A DNA stretch of 64,000 nt, from contig NZ_JALXPE010000015.1 in assembly GCF_025143365.1 (NCBI RefSeq), positions 1 to 64,000 of the forward strand, written 5' to 3'. A model generated the notes under the pieces. That model was given only the letters and a program-made list of their open reading frames with translations, searched no databases and was not told the origin of the DNA. Positions 37,548-48,774 of this stretch are shown in pieces (the first letter of the stretch is position 1; every line of letters begins with the position of its first letter). A program made the position numbers and the translations under genes. The stretch comes from Microbacterium sp. p3-SID336. Lineage in GTDB: Bacteria; Actinomycetota; Actinomycetes; Actinomycetales; Microbacteriaceae.

Positions 37548-38270
37548 ATGACGGAGCAGCCGGCGCGTGCATGGCGGACCGTGCTCGAGCACATCGAGAG
37601 GGACCTGCTCGACGGTCGCCTCGGTCCCGGTGACCGGCTGCCGTCCGAGCGCGACCTCGCGAGCGACCTCGGCGTCGGACGCTCCAGCGTGCGCGAGGCA
37701 CTGCGCGTGCTCGAGGTGCTGGGCCTGATCCGCACGGCGACCGGGTCCGGCCCGCAGTCCGGCGCCATCGTGATCGCCACGCCGACCGGCGGCATGTCCG
37801 CCCTGCTGCGGCTCCAGGTGGCGGCACAGGGCTTCCCCCTCCATGATGTCGTGCAGACGCGGCTCGTGCTGGAGGACGCGGTGGTCGCCACGCTCACCGG
37901 TGCCGCCGAGCGCGACACCGCTGCCGCGCACCGCCTGCTCGACGCCATGGACGCACCGGCGCTCACCCCGGCGGAGTTCCTCGCCCTGGACGCACAGTTG
38001 CACCTCGCCCTCGCGGAGGCGAGCGGGAACACCGTCATCGCGGCCATGATGGCGGGGCTCCGCTCCTCGATCGAGTCGTACGTGCTTGCAGGAGCCGCGG
38101 CCGTCGCGGACTGGGACGCCATGGCCGTCCGGCTGCGCGCCGAGCATCGGGAGCTGGTGTCCGCCATCGACCGTGCCGATGTCGATGCCGCACGGGCCCT
38201 GGTTCACGACCACATCACCGGCTACTACACGTCCGCGGGCCTCACCCGCGTCACCCATCCGCAGAACTGA
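37548..38270 (+). CDS. FadR-family GntR regulator (probable lactate-responsive LldR)
   Basis: A 240-residue regulator. The N-terminal winged helix has [37 protein letters not shown], classical for GntR. The C-terminal FCD domain has conserved residues in [18 protein letters not shown] and the His of [18 protein letters not shown] that bind a metal and a small carboxylate. Adjacent to an alpha-hydroxy acid dehydrogenase gene, so L-lactate is the likely effector, as in LldR of Corynebacterium. Two operators lie immediately upstream. Confidence 0.85.
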   Translation: MTEQPARAWRTVLEHIERDLLDGRLGPGDRLPSERDLASDLGVGRSSVREALRVLEVLGLIRTATGSGPQSGAIVIATPTGGMSALLRLQVAAQGFPLHDVVQTRLVLEDAVVATLTGAAERDTAAAHRLLDAMDAPALTPAEFLALDAQLHLALAEASGNTVIAAMMAGLRSSIESYVLAGAAAVADWDAMAVRLRAEHRELVSAIDRADVDAARALVHDHITGYYTSAGLTRVTHPQN

Positions 38271-38280
38271 GAGGCACGCC

Positions 38281-39540
38281 ATGGTCCAGCGCCAGCTCCC
38301 CAACCCCGCCGAGCTCCTCGAGCTCATGAAGTTCAAGAAGCCCGAGCTGAACGGCCGCAAGCGCCGCCTCGATGGGGCCCTCACGATCGATGACCTCCGC
38401 ACGATCGCGAAGCGCCGGACCCCCAAGGCGGCGTTCGACTACACCGACGGCGCCGCCGAGGGCGAGCTGTCGCTGCGTCGCGCGCGCCAGGCCTTCCAGG
38501 ACGTCGAGTTCCACCCGGGCATCCTGAAGCCCGCGCCCGACGTGGACACCGCCGTGGACATCCTCGGCGGCCCGTCGGAGCTGCCGTTCGGCATCGCGCC
38601 CACCGGGTTCACCCGGCTGATGCAGACCGAGGGTGAGGTCGCGGGCGCGGGTGCAGCTGCGGCTGCAGGCATCCCCTTCACGCTCTCCACGCTCGGCACG
38701 ACCTCCATCGAGGGCGTGAAGGCCGCCAACCCGCACGGTCGCAACTGGTTCCAGCTGTACGTGATGCGCGACCGCGAGATCTCCTACGAGCTCGCGCGCC
38801 GCGCGGCCGCCGCCGGGTTCGACACGCTGCAGTTCACGGTCGACACCCCGGTCGCCGGTGCGCGCCTGCGGGACAAGCGCAACGGCTTCAGCATCCCGCC
38901 GCAGCTCACGCTCGGCACGATCGTCAACGCGATTCCGCGGCCCTGGTGGTGGTACGACTTCCTCACCACGCCGAAGCTCGAGTTCGCCTCCCTGAGCTCC
39001 ACCGGAGGCACCGTGGGCGAGCTGCTCGACGCCGCGATGGATCCGACGATCAGCTATGACGATCTGGCGGTGATCCGCGACATCTGGCCCGGCAAGATCG
39101 TGATCAAGGGCGTGCAGAACGTGGAGGACTCGGTGCGGCTGCGCGACGCCGGCGTGGATGGCATCGTGCTCTCGAACCACGGGGGCCGCCAGCTCGACCG
39201 TGCGCCGATCCCGTTCCACCTGCTCCCCGACGTCCGGGCCGCGGTGGGGGACGACTTCACCGTCATGATCGACACCGGCATCATGAACGGCGCCGACATC
39301 GTCGCGGCCGTCGCGCTCGGCGCCGACTTCACGCTGATCGGACGGGCGTACCTGTACGGTCTGATGGCCGGCGGACGCCAGGGCGTCGACCGCACCATCG
39401 CCATCCTGCGCAGCGAGATCGAGCGCACGATGCGGCTGCTCGGCGTCGCATCGCTGGCCGAGCTCGAGCCCGGCCACGTCACGCAGCTCACGCGTCTGGT
39501 GCCGGTCGCCCGCGCGGCGTCCGACGTCACCATCCGCTGA
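38281..39540 (+). CDS. lldD: FMN-dependent alpha-hydroxy acid dehydrogenase (L-lactate dehydrogenase LldD type)
   Basis: A 419-residue FMN enzyme of the lactate dehydrogenase/glycolate oxidase family. It has [18 protein letters not shown], the FMN-binding [34 protein letters not shown] and the catalytic His/Arg motif [19 protein letters not shown]. The Trp/Tyr-rich segment [16 protein letters not shown] in the middle is consistent with the membrane-associated loop of LldD. Starts 10 nt after the regulator gene, forming a lactate-inducible pair. L-lactate is the likely substrate but another 2-hydroxy acid is possible. Confidence 0.88.
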   Translation: MVQRQLPNPAELLELMKFKKPELNGRKRRLDGALTIDDLRTIAKRRTPKAAFDYTDGAAEGELSLRRARQAFQDVEFHPGILKPAPDVDTAVDILGGPSELPFGIAPTGFTRLMQTEGEVAGAGAAAAAGIPFTLSTLGTTSIEGVKAANPHGRNWFQLYVMRDREISYELARRAAAAGFDTLQFTVDTPVAGARLRDKRNGFSIPPQLTLGTIVNAIPRPWWWYDFLTTPKLEFASLSSTGGTVGELLDAAMDPTISYDDLAVIRDIWPGKIVIKGVQNVEDSVRLRDAGVDGIVLSNHGGRQLDRAPIPFHLLPDVRAAVGDDFTVMIDTGIMNGADIVAAVALGADFTLIGRAYLYGLMAGGRQGVDRTIAILRSEIERTMRLLGVASLAELEPGHVTQLTRLVPVARAASDVTIR

Positions 39541-39547
39541 CGCGAAC

Positions 39548-39580
39548 GGGCATCCGGCGCGGCCCACGCTCCGGATGCCC
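39548..39580. terminator. Stem-loop between lldD and the convergent HAD gene
   Basis: GGGCATCCGG (39548-39557) pairs perfectly with CCGGATGCCC (39571-39580), loop 13 nt. No T-tract follows on either strand, so efficiency is uncertain; its position between convergent genes suggests a bidirectional terminator. Confidence 0.6.
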
Positions 39581-39613
39581 CGCGGCGCCAGGGTCCCGAA
39601 CGCGCCTGTGGCG

Positions 39614-40381
39614 TCAGACCCGGGCGGTGAGAGTGGGAAGCAGCGCGTCGAGCCGGTCGGCGGTGTCCTCCCAACCGTCCACGGCCACGCACGGCACGCC
39701 GATCGCGCGCACGGGGTAGTCGTTGCCCCCCTCGTCGAGGCGGTCTCCGTAGAACAGCATCGCGCCGAGGGGGATCCCGGTGTGCGCCGAGAGCTGTCGC
39801 ATCCCGAAGGCCTTGTCGATGCCCGCGCGGGTGATGTCGATCGACGTCGACCCTCCGGAGCGCACCTCCAGGCCGGGGAGACGCAGGGCCACCGCGTCGC
39901 GGAGCGCGCCGCGCTTGGCGCCGGAGGGGTCCCAGGCGTGCTTGGCCTCGCGCGGGGCGCGCTGCCCGAGTGCCGAGAACGTGATCTGCGAGCCGCGATC
40001 CTCGAGGATGTCGCCCCACGGCTCCGCCTCCCACAGCCCGAGCCGCACGGCCTCCTCCTGCAGCGCCGTGAGCGCCGCGGCCTTCTCGTCCGCGCTCAGA
40101 TCGTGGGCGTAGAGCGGCACGAAGTCGGTTCCGTCGTGGCGGAGGTAGCGGGTGCCGCACGTGGGCAGCAGATGCAGCCGTGCGAGCGCGGCGGCATCGG
40201 TGTCGGCGAGCTGCGCGATCACCTGCGAACGGAACTGTGCCTCGTTGCCGCCCGAGATGATGGCGACGTCGACCGTGCGCAGCAGGTCACCGAGGAGCGC
40301 GGCGATCCGCGGATCGATCGTGCCCTTGGACGGGGCGAGCGTGTCATCGAGGTCGAAGGCGACGAGAGCGGGCGTGGTCAT
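39614..40381 (-). CDS. HAD-IIB family hydrolase
   Basis: A 255-residue phosphatase-like protein. Motif I is LVAFDLDDTLAPSKG, motif II includes VAIISGGNEAQF, and motif IV is MLFYGDRLDEGGNDYPV with a Lys in IDKAFGMRQL. The layout matches eukaryotic-type phosphomannomutase-like/HAD-IIB phosphatases; the substrate is not evident. Its start overlaps the VanZ stop (ATGA), so it is cotranscribed with the VanZ gene. Confidence 0.85.
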   Translation of the reverse strand: MTTPALVAFDLDDTLAPSKGTIDPRIAALLGDLLRTVDVAIISGGNEAQFRSQVIAQLADTDAAALARLHLLPTCGTRYLRHDGTDFVPLYAHDLSADEKAAALTALQEEAVRLGLWEAEPWGDILEDRGSQITFSALGQRAPREAKHAWDPSGAKRGALRDAVALRLPGLEVRSGGSTSIDITRAGIDKAFGMRQLSAHTGIPLGAMLFYGDRLDEGGNDYPVRAIGVPCVAVDGWEDTADRLDALLPTLTARV

Positions 40382-40854
40382 GATGCCTCCAGCCTAGGAG
40401 GTCGCAGCCCGGGAGAACGCGGTGCGAGCAGCAGTGTGCACAGGATCGCGAGGGCGACCCCGAACGTGGCGCCGGTGGAGTTGGCGATCACATCCTGGAC
40501 GGTGGCGGCGCGGTCCAGGAGCACGAACCGCTGGGTGGCCTCGATAGCCACGGACAGGGCCGGTCCGATCAGCAGAGACAGCGGCCAGATGCGGCGGGGG
40601 AGGAGCACGAAGGCGAGGATGCCGATCGGCACGAACACGGCGATGTTGGCCAGCACTTCCAGGCGGTCGAACGTCAGGGCGGTCCAGCCGATGCGGTGGA
40701 CGCCCGTCAGGACCAGGTCGAGCAGATTCGGCACGGAGTCCTCGACGCGCGACGGCGTGAGCGTCAGCAGGGCGAGTCCCGCCAGGAAGGGGATGCCGAG
40801 CACGAGAGCCCAGACGCGCGTGAGGCGGCGCGGCGGCGGCAGCAGCCTCCCCAT
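40378..40854 (-). CDS. VanZ-like membrane protein
   Basis: A 158-residue protein with about four spans: VWALVLGIPFLAGLALLTLTP, LANIAVFVPIGILAFVLLP, SLLIGPALSVAIEATQRF and STGATFGVALAILCTLLL. It carries the VanZ-family charged motif around EVLANIAVFVPIG and IEATQRFVLLDRAATVQDVIANSTGA. ATG 40854 chosen for AAAGGGG upstream; upstream in-frame sequence crosses the tRNA. Family members are of unknown function outside teicoplanin resistance loci. Confidence 0.85.
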   Translation of the reverse strand: MGRLLPPPRRLTRVWALVLGIPFLAGLALLTLTPSRVEDSVPNLLDLVLTGVHRIGWTALTFDRLEVLANIAVFVPIGILAFVLLPRRIWPLSLLIGPALSVAIEATQRFVLLDRAATVQDVIANSTGATFGVALAILCTLLLAPRSPGLRPPRLEAS

Positions 40855-40885
40855 GCGATCCCCTTTCGTGCGTCTTCCTGATACA

Positions 40886-40915
40886 GAGAAGGCCGCCCGT
40901 GGGGGCGGCCTTCTC
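40886..40915 (-). terminator. Rho-independent terminator downstream of tRNA-Pro
   Basis: GAGAAGGCCGCCC (40886-40898) pairs with GGGCGGCCTTCTC (40903-40915) around a 4-nt loop: a 13-bp GC-rich stem 11 nt after the tRNA 3' end on the minus strand. It separates the tRNA from the VanZ-HAD operon. Confidence 0.88.
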
Positions 40916-40921
40916 GTGTCA

Positions 40922-40999
<78 letters not shown>

Positions 41000-41055
41000 T
41001 TTGCAACCCTCCGAGTCTACAGGGAAATGTCCCCAGCGCCGAATCGAGACGCCGA

Positions 41056-41997
41056 TCAGGCGCGCGGGATCAGCGTGAGCAGCGTCGCCTCGGGCCGACA
41101 GGCGAACCGCACCGGCGCATAGATCGAGTGCCCGCATCCCGCGCTCACGGTCAGCGGCACGGACGTGTCGCCGTGGGTCCACGTGCTCAGTCCCTTGGCC
41201 TGCTTCAGCGGGATGTCGCAGTTGGCCACGAGCGCCCCGTACCCGGGAAGGCAGACCTGCCCGCCATGGGTGTGCCCGCCCAGGATCGCCTCGGCGCCCA
41301 GGTCGATGAATCCGTTGAGCACGCGCTGATACGGGGCGTGGGTCACGCCGATCACCGCGGTGCCGGGCTCGCGCGGTCCGAGCTCCTCGATGGCGGCGGG
41401 CAGCACGTCCAGGCGGTCCCAGTCGCGATGCGCGTCGCTCACGCCGAAGAAGTCGACGGCGGCACCGCGCACCGTGAGTCGTGCGGCGCGGTTGTTGAGG
41501 TCGGTCCAGCCGAGCTCGTCGGTGAAGTAGCGGTCCATCGCGGCCGTGTCCAGCACCGTCGGCTCGTGGTGACGCTTCGACGGCCCGGAGAAGTAGCGCA
41601 GCGGATTGCGGGGCGCCGGCCCGTTGATGTCGTTCGAACCGTGCACGAACACCCCGGGGATGCCGGCGAACGGCGCGAACGCGCGACGGATGCCCTCCAG
41701 ACCCTGTTCGTGGCCGAGGTTGTCGCCCGTGTTGACGATCAGGTCAGGACGGAGCTCCGCGAGCGAGGCCAACCAGTCCTGCTTGCGGTGCTGCCACGGC
41801 GCCATGTGCGCGTCCGAGAGGTGCAGGATCCGCAGGGGAGGGGTGCCGGGAGGGAACGCCGTCGCGGACTGCTCCCGCACGGTGAACAGGTACCGCTCGA
41901 TGCCGATGCCCCAGACCGCCGCGGCGGCCCCCACGGCCCCCACCGCGCCGAGCGCGATGAGGGCCGGGTGCGCCGTGCGGGAGGAACCTACTGGCAC
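41056..41997 (-). CDS. Membrane-anchored metallophosphoesterase
   Basis: A 313-residue calcineurin-like phosphoesterase. An N-terminal hydrophobic anchor ([21 protein letters not shown]) is followed by metal-binding motifs [40 protein letters not shown] and [18 protein letters not shown] 41997 chosen because it overlaps the upstream PBP stop and the protein then starts at a normal anchor. In Actinobacteria this gene is commonly next to the PBP1a gene; its substrate (a phosphodiester or lipid) is unknown. Confidence 0.88.
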   Translation of the reverse strand: MPVGSSRTAHPALIALGAVGAVGAAAAVWGIGIERYLFTVREQSATAFPPGTPPLRILHLSDAHMAPWQHRKQDWLASLAELRPDLIVNTGDNLGHEQGLEGIRRAFAPFAGIPGVFVHGSNDINGPAPRNPLRYFSGPSKRHHEPTVLDTAAMDRYFTDELGWTDLNNRAARLTVRGAAVDFFGVSDAHRDWDRLDVLPAAIEELGPREPGTAVIGVTHAPYQRVLNGFIDLGAEAILGGHTHGGQVCLPGYGALVANCDIPLKQAKGLSTWTHGDTSVPLTVSAGCGHSIYAPVRFACRPEATLLTLIPRA

Positions 41998-44561
41998 GTC
42001 ACGACCACGGTGGTGCTGCCGTTGACCGGTGTGCCCGGCGGCGGGTTCGTGACGCTCACGGTGGCCCCTGGCGGGTTGCACGAATTGTCGAACTCGTACG
42101 AGGGGACCCGCGCGGCCTTGAGCGCGGCGTCGGCCTGCTCACGCGACATCCCGACGATGTTCGACGGCACGGCTGCGCCGCGACCGTTGCTGATCGAGAG
42201 GGTGACCGTCGCGCTGCTGGCCGCCTGCCCGGTCGGGTCCTGCGCGGCGACGAGGCCCGCCGCGAGCTCGCTGTCGACCTCTCCGCCGATGGCGACCTGG
42301 AAGCCGGCTTCCTCCAGCGCGGCGCGGGCCTGATCCTGCGGCATGCCGACGACGCTGGGCACCGACTTCAGTTCCTGTCGGATCAGGTTGTTGTCGGGCT
42401 CGGGGAACCGCTCGCCCCCGTAGGCCTCGTTCGCGGCGGCCTGGGCAGCGCGCGCGAGCGGATAGCGCATGTCGTTCAGGTCCCAGCCGTTGTACCTCTG
42501 GCGGTAGATGTTCTCCTGGCCCTGCCAGCGCCCCGCCCAGACTGCGGTGGCGACCTCGGTGCTCGACTCGATCATCATGGTCGACCAGGTGTTGTGCGTT
42601 CCGGTCTTGCCGATCAGCGGGGTGCCGTCTCCCGGGTTGGCGCGCGCGCCGGTGCCGCCGCCGGCCATGACGGTCTGCAGCGCATACGCGGCCGTCGCGG
42701 CCACCTCGGGGGAGATCACGCCGGGGGTGCAGGAGGAGGCGGGGAGCTCGCGGTCCTTCCCGTCCGGGCCGATGACGCGGTCGATCGCACGCGGCGTGCA
42801 GTAGGTGCCGCCGCTGGCGACGGTCGCGTAGGCGTTCGCCATGGCAAGGGGAGAGATGTTCTTGGCGCCGAGCACGTCGTACGGCACGTTCTCGTCCGTG
42901 GTCTTGCCGCCGTTCGCGAGGGTCACGCCCAGTCGATCCGCGACCTTGTTGATGTCGCAGATGTCGAGCTTCGACGCCATCGCGAAGAATCCGCTGTTCA
43001 GCGAGTTCCTCGTGAAGTTCAGCACGGTGTCCGTCGAGCCGCCGCCGCCGCCGAAGTTGCCGATCTCCTTGGTGTTCGCCGTCATGGTGCCGCCGCCGCA
43101 GGAGGCCGCGGTGAACTTCATGTTGGTCTGCACGCGGCCGTTGACGACCTCCCGCACCGAGTGCCCCTTCTCGAGCCAGTCGATGAGTGTGAACAGCTTG
43201 TACGTCGAGCCGACCTGGAAGCCGTTCGAGTCGCCGTGCTTCCGGTCGCCGGCGAACACCAGCGAGGTGTAGGCGGGGTCGGTGGTCGGCGTCTCGGTGA
43301 ACAGCGTGTTCTGCGTCATCGAGAGGATGCGCCCGCTGCCGACCTCGATCGAGACACCCGCGGCGCCGAAGTACTTGCCGTCGAAGTTCGGGTCGACGAT
43401 CTCCGTCATCTTCTCCGCGGCCGGGTTCTGGACGCGGAAGTCGAGCGACGTGAAGATCTTCAGGCCGCCGCGGCGCAGCAGGTCGCGGCGCTCCTGCGGG
43501 GTGGCGCCGAAGGCCTCGTCGTTCAGCACGATCGAGCGCACGTACTGGCAGAAGTACGCATTAGTGCCTGCCGCGGCGCAGCCCTGCTGGGGAGGATTGA
43601 TCGCGGGAGTGATCGGGGCCGCCTTGGCCTCGTCGTACTGCGCCTGCGTGATCTTGCCGTCGTCGAGCATGCGGTAGAGCACGTAGTCGCGGCGCTTCAG
43701 GGTGTCGGCGTAGCCGTCTGCTTCGGTGTTGTGGGCCACGCCCTCGGCGTCGGTGTACGTGCCGTCGACGGGCTTGTCGATCCGGTAGGTGTTCGGGTTC
43801 TGCACGATGCCGGCGAGGGTCGCGGCCTGACCGACGGTCAGGTTCATCGCCGTGGTGGAGAAGTAGTACCGAGCCGCGGCCTCGATGCCGTAGACCGTGC
43901 CGCCGAAGTTGGCGATGTTCAGGTAGCCGAGGAGGATGTCGTTCTTCGAGAAGTCCTTCTCGATCTGGATCGCGTACCGCATCTCCTGCAGCTTGCGCTC
44001 GATGCCCTTGCTGCCTACCGCGTTCGTCGCGTCGAGCCAGCACTGCTGCAGGTCGTCCGAGTACGTGTCGGACGTCGTGTCGACATCCTGCTCGCACTGC
44101 TGGATGAGCACGTTCTTGACGAACTGCTGGCTGATCGTGGAGGCGCCGCGGCTCGACGTGCCGCGCACGTTGTCGATCAGTGCCTTCATGGTGGCACCGA
44201 GGTTCACGCCGCCGTGCGTGTAGAAGCTCTTGTCCTCGCTGGAGAGGATCGCGTCGTACAGGACCGGGCTGACCTGCTCGTACGTCACGGGCACGCGGTT
44301 CTGCTCGTAGAACGACGCGAGCGGCACGGGGGTGCCGTCGGGCTGGGTCGCGTAGATGGTGGACTGCTCCATCGGCGTACCCGGGTTCAGGTTCTCGGGC
44401 AGCTTGTCGAAGAGCGTGAGGGCCGTGGTGCCGGCGACGCCGGTCATCGCGAGGACGGGGGTGACGCTCGCGGTCACGAGGAGACCGGCGACGGCGCTCA
44501 GTCCGACGAGCCCGACGAGACCGCCGAGCACGCCCTTCACCGTGCGATTCTTGTGGGGCAT
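41988..44561 (-). CDS. Bifunctional class A penicillin-binding protein with PASTA domains
   Basis: An 857-residue peptidoglycan synthase. A short cytoplasmic tail and one span (VGLVGLSAVAGLLVTASVT) are followed by the GT51 glycosyltransferase with SSEDKSFYTHGGVNLGATMKA and GASTISQQFVKNVL. The transpeptidase has the active-site SxxK in GSTYKLFTLIDWLE, SxN in RNSLNSGFFAM and KTG in IGKTGTHNTW. Two C-terminal PASTA repeats begin PSVVGMPQDQARAAL and PSNIVGMSREQADAAL. It polymerises and cross-links cell wall on the outer face of the membrane. TACGAT lies 7 nt before the ATG on the minus strand, suggesting a leaderless start. Confidence 0.95.
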   Translation of the reverse strand: MPHKNRTVKGVLGGLVGLVGLSAVAGLLVTASVTPVLAMTGVAGTTALTLFDKLPENLNPGTPMEQSTIYATQPDGTPVPLASFYEQNRVPVTYEQVSPVLYDAILSSEDKSFYTHGGVNLGATMKALIDNVRGTSSRGASTISQQFVKNVLIQQCEQDVDTTSDTYSDDLQQCWLDATNAVGSKGIERKLQEMRYAIQIEKDFSKNDILLGYLNIANFGGTVYGIEAAARYYFSTTAMNLTVGQAATLAGIVQNPNTYRIDKPVDGTYTDAEGVAHNTEADGYADTLKRRDYVLYRMLDDGKITQAQYDEAKAAPITPAINPPQQGCAAAGTNAYFCQYVRSIVLNDEAFGATPQERRDLLRRGGLKIFTSLDFRVQNPAAEKMTEIVDPNFDGKYFGAAGVSIEVGSGRILSMTQNTLFTETPTTDPAYTSLVFAGDRKHGDSNGFQVGSTYKLFTLIDWLEKGHSVREVVNGRVQTNMKFTAASCGGGTMTANTKEIGNFGGGGGSTDTVLNFTRNSLNSGFFAMASKLDICDINKVADRLGVTLANGGKTTDENVPYDVLGAKNISPLAMANAYATVASGGTYCTPRAIDRVIGPDGKDRELPASSCTPGVISPEVAATAAYALQTVMAGGGTGARANPGDGTPLIGKTGTHNTWSTMMIESSTEVATAVWAGRWQGQENIYRQRYNGWDLNDMRYPLARAAQAAANEAYGGERFPEPDNNLIRQELKSVPSVVGMPQDQARAALEEAGFQVAIGGEVDSELAAGLVAAQDPTGQAASSATVTLSISNGRGAAVPSNIVGMSREQADAALKAARVPSYEFDNSCNPPGATVSVTNPPPGTPVNGSTTVVVTCQ

Positions 44562-44647
44562 ACGCTTGATCGTAGGGGAGTTCCCTGAATACAGCCTTTG
44601 ACGAGCGCGGCCGGGCGCACCGGCGCGCCCCGATCGACAGGAGTGCC

Positions 44648-44869
44648 ATGACCACGTGGGAGTACCTCACCACGCCGCTGCTGATCCACAACACGGCGGC
44701 CATCCTCAACAACTGGGGCAAGCAGGGCTGGGAGCTCGTCCAGGTGGTGCAGGGTCCGGAGGGCGGACTGGTCGCGTACTTCAAGCGCCCTGCCACGACG
44801 GACGGCTCGGCCAACGCCGGGCTCGCCGCGGCGGCAGAGGCATCGCGTCAGTTCGAGGGCCAGGCATGA
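44648..44869 (+). CDS. DUF4177-like small protein
   Basis: A 73-residue protein beginning MTTWEYLTTPLL with a conserved NNWGKQGWELVQV segment and a VAYFKRP strand, the pattern of DUF4177 proteins of unknown function. Start ATG preceded by AGGAG. Its stop overlaps the RidA start (ATGA), so the two are cotranslated. Confidence 0.8.
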   Translation: MTTWEYLTTPLLIHNTAAILNNWGKQGWELVQVVQGPEGGLVAYFKRPATTDGSANAGLAAAAEASRQFEGQA

Positions 44870-45324
44870 GCCTCTCCGCCCGGCTCGCCGAGCTCGGCAT
44901 CGAGCTGCCCGCCGTCGCCGCCCCGGTCGCTGCCTACGTCCCCGCCGTCGTGCACGGCGGCCTCGTGTACACCTCCGGTCAGCTGCCGTTCGTCGACGGC
45001 TCCCTCCCGGCCACGGGGAAGGTCGGTACCGAGGTCTCCGCCGAGGACGCGAAGTCCTACGCCCGTACCTGCGCGCTCAACGCGCTCGCCGCCGCGGCCG
45101 ACGCCGCGGGCGGTGTGGACCGCCTCGCGGGAGTGGTGCGCGTGGGCGGCTTCGTCGGCTCGGCCGACGGCTTCACCGGCCAGCCGGGCGTCATCAACGG
45201 CGCCAGCGAGGTGCTCGGGGAGATCTTCGGCGACGAGGGCCGCCACGCGCGTGCCGCGGTCGGCGTCGCGGAGCTCCCGCTCGGCAGCCCGGTCGAGGTC
45301 GAGGTCACCTTCCGCCTCGCCTGA
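44866..45324 (+). CDS. RidA family protein (enamine/imine deaminase type)
   Basis: A 152-residue YjgF/YER057c/UK114-fold protein with GGLVYTSGQLPFVDG, CALNALAAAADAAGGVDRLAGVVRVGGFV and the end HARAAVGVAELPLGSPVEVEV; the substrate Arg of the RidA motif corresponds to the Arg in HARAAVG. RidA proteins hydrolyse reactive 2-aminoacrylate-type enamines. A divergent subfamily may have another substrate. Coupled to the DUF4177 gene upstream and followed by a terminator. Confidence 0.9.
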   Translation: MSLSARLAELGIELPAVAAPVAAYVPAVVHGGLVYTSGQLPFVDGSLPATGKVGTEVSAEDAKSYARTCALNALAAAADAAGGVDRLAGVVRVGGFVGSADGFTGQPGVINGASEVLGEIFGDEGRHARAAVGVAELPLGSPVEVEVTFRLA

Positions 45325-45336
45325 CCCAAGAACGAC

Positions 45337-45367
45337 GAACGCCCCCTCCGTGACGGAGGGGGCGTTC
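45337..45367. terminator. Bidirectional terminator between the RidA gene and acs
   Basis: GAACGCCCCCTCC (45337-45349) pairs with GGAGGGGGCGTTC (45355-45367) around a 5-nt loop; T-rich sequence follows on the plus strand. It sits between two convergent genes. Confidence 0.9.
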
Positions 45368-45379
45368 TTCATGCTCGGG

Positions 45380-47347
<1,968 letters not shown>

Positions 47348-47513
47348 CGGCAGGCGCTCCTTTGCGGCATACGGGTCATGCGGGCGTGATCGCAGGGGGG
47401 AAGGTGCGACCAGGTCAGGGCGAATCTATCCCTGCGCCCTGCGCGGTAATACTGCCGAAAGTCGGTAGTGTCGCCGGTTTTGTCAGGACGGTCGCCTTGC
47501 GTACACTCGACGA

Positions 47514-47614
47514 CAGCCGAAATCTCATTCCGGCCTTGGCGCGCCCGATTCCCCCGATCGCGAGCCGCCGTGGGCGGCATCTCATTCCCCCCGTGAGATG
47601 CCGCCCTCTTCTTT
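47514..47614 (+). ncRNA. 6C small RNA (B11-like)
   Basis: Two adjacent hairpins carry C-rich loops, the defining trait of the actinobacterial 6C RNA. The first (47531-47570) closes with CGGC/GCCG and has CCCCC in its loop. The second (47572-47606) has a perfect 13-bp stem GGGCGGCATCTCA/TGAGATGCCGCCC with CCCCCC in the loop, followed by TCTTCTTT as terminator. TTGTCA (47480-47485) and TACACT (47502-47507), spacer 16, form a promoter giving a start near 47514. 6C RNAs are known to lie near pilus-assembly and chromosome-partition genes; in M. tuberculosis B11 lies beside the tad-like genes. Ends are estimated. Confidence 0.82.
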
Positions 47615-47754
47615 GGGAGCGCTCCCCACGCCAGGGTGCGCGACGGGCGGCGCCGTCCGCATCGCTTCATCTGCACGCGGGCCGCCGTGTGGAGGTTGTG
47701 CACACCACCCGACCGCGGGCGGGGATCCGCGGATGTCCCGCTGCCGCCGGTGCC

Positions 47755-47760
47755 TATCTT
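47755..47760 (+). promoter_or_regulatory. -10 box for leaderless tadA transcript
   Basis: TATCTT ends 6 nt before ATG 47767, with no ribosome binding site between. Confidence 0.5.
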
Positions 47761-47766
47761 CGCCGT

Positions 47767-48774
47767 ATGTCCGAACGGTTCGTCATCCAGAGCAGAAGCG
47801 TCGGCGCGGCCGATGACCTCCCGGCCACGCCGCACGCGATCCTCCGGGCCGAACCGGCGTTCGCACCGCTGGCCCCCTTCGTCGACGACGACGTGACCGA
47901 TGTGTTCGTGAACGGCGAGGACGCGCTGTTCGTCGATCGTGGCGACGGCACGGAACGGGTAGGCGGCTGGCGCGCCACCGAACGCGAGGTGCGCGACCTC
48001 GCCGTCGCGCTGGTCGGACTCGGCGGGCGTCACCTCGACGACCAGGCGCCCTGTGTCGACGTCCGGCTCGGTTCGGGAGTCCGGGTGCACGCCGTGCTCA
48101 CTCCGGTCTCGACACGGGGTACCGCCCTGTCCATCCGCATCCCTCGGGTGCAGTCCGCCGACCTCGACGCCCTGGCGGCGCTCGGCACGTTCGACCCTCC
48201 GCAGCAGCGCTGGCTCGAGCGGCTGGTCGCCGACCGCGCCAACCTCCTGTTGACGGGCGGCACCGGCACCGGCAAGACGACGCTGCTGTCGGCGCTGCTG
48301 TCCGCGGTGCCGCCGTCGGAGCGCATCGTCACGATCGAGGATGTCGCCGAACTCCGTCCGCGGCATCCCCACCACGTCGCGCTGGAGGCGCGTCAGGCCA
48401 ACCTGGAAGGCGCCGGCGGGGTCGGCCTCGCGCGCCTCGTGCGGGAATCGCTGCGGATGCGTCCGGATCGGCTCGTGGTCGGCGAGTGCCGCGGCGAAGA
48501 GGTGCGCGAGCTGCTGACCGCGCTGAACACCGGCCACGACGGCGGCGCGGGGACCCTGCACGCGAGCGGAGTGCTCGACGTGCCGGCGCGGCTGGAGGCG
48601 CTGGGCGCGCTCGCGGGCATGGATGCCGTCGCGTTGGCGCGCCAGGCCGTCAGCGCCTTCACCGCGGTGCTTCATCTCGAGCGCGCGTCGGACGGCAGGC
48701 GGCGCATCGCCAGGGCGGGGCGCCTGGTCCTGCAGGGGGACCGTCTGGGCATCGAGGAGGCGCAGCCGTGGTGA
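47767..48774 (+). CDS. tadA: TadA-like secretion ATPase of a Flp/Tad pilus locus
   Basis: A 335-residue type II/IV secretion ATPase, short form. VTDVFVNGEDALFVDRGDG opens the N-terminal domain; Walker A is LLLTGGTGTGKTTLLSALLS; the Asp box (VTIEDVAEL), Walker B region (LRMRPDRLVVGECRGEEVRELL) and His box (NTGHDGGAGTLHASG) are in order. It powers pilus assembly at the inner membrane. It corresponds to the helicase/secretion-neighbourhood ATPase of Actinobacteria. The upstream CpaE-like partner usual in this locus is not found. Probably leaderless; followed by GTGA overlap with the next gene. Confidence 0.9.
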   Translation: MSERFVIQSRSVGAADDLPATPHAILRAEPAFAPLAPFVDDDVTDVFVNGEDALFVDRGDGTERVGGWRATEREVRDLAVALVGLGGRHLDDQAPCVDVRLGSGVRVHAVLTPVSTRGTALSIRIPRVQSADLDALAALGTFDPPQQRWLERLVADRANLLLTGGTGTGKTTLLSALLSAVPPSERIVTIEDVAELRPRHPHHVALEARQANLEGAGGVGLARLVRESLRMRPDRLVVGECRGEEVRELLTALNTGHDGGAGTLHASGVLDVPARLEALGALAGMDAVALARQAVSAFTAVLHLERASDGRRRIARAGRLVLQGDRLGIEEAQPW

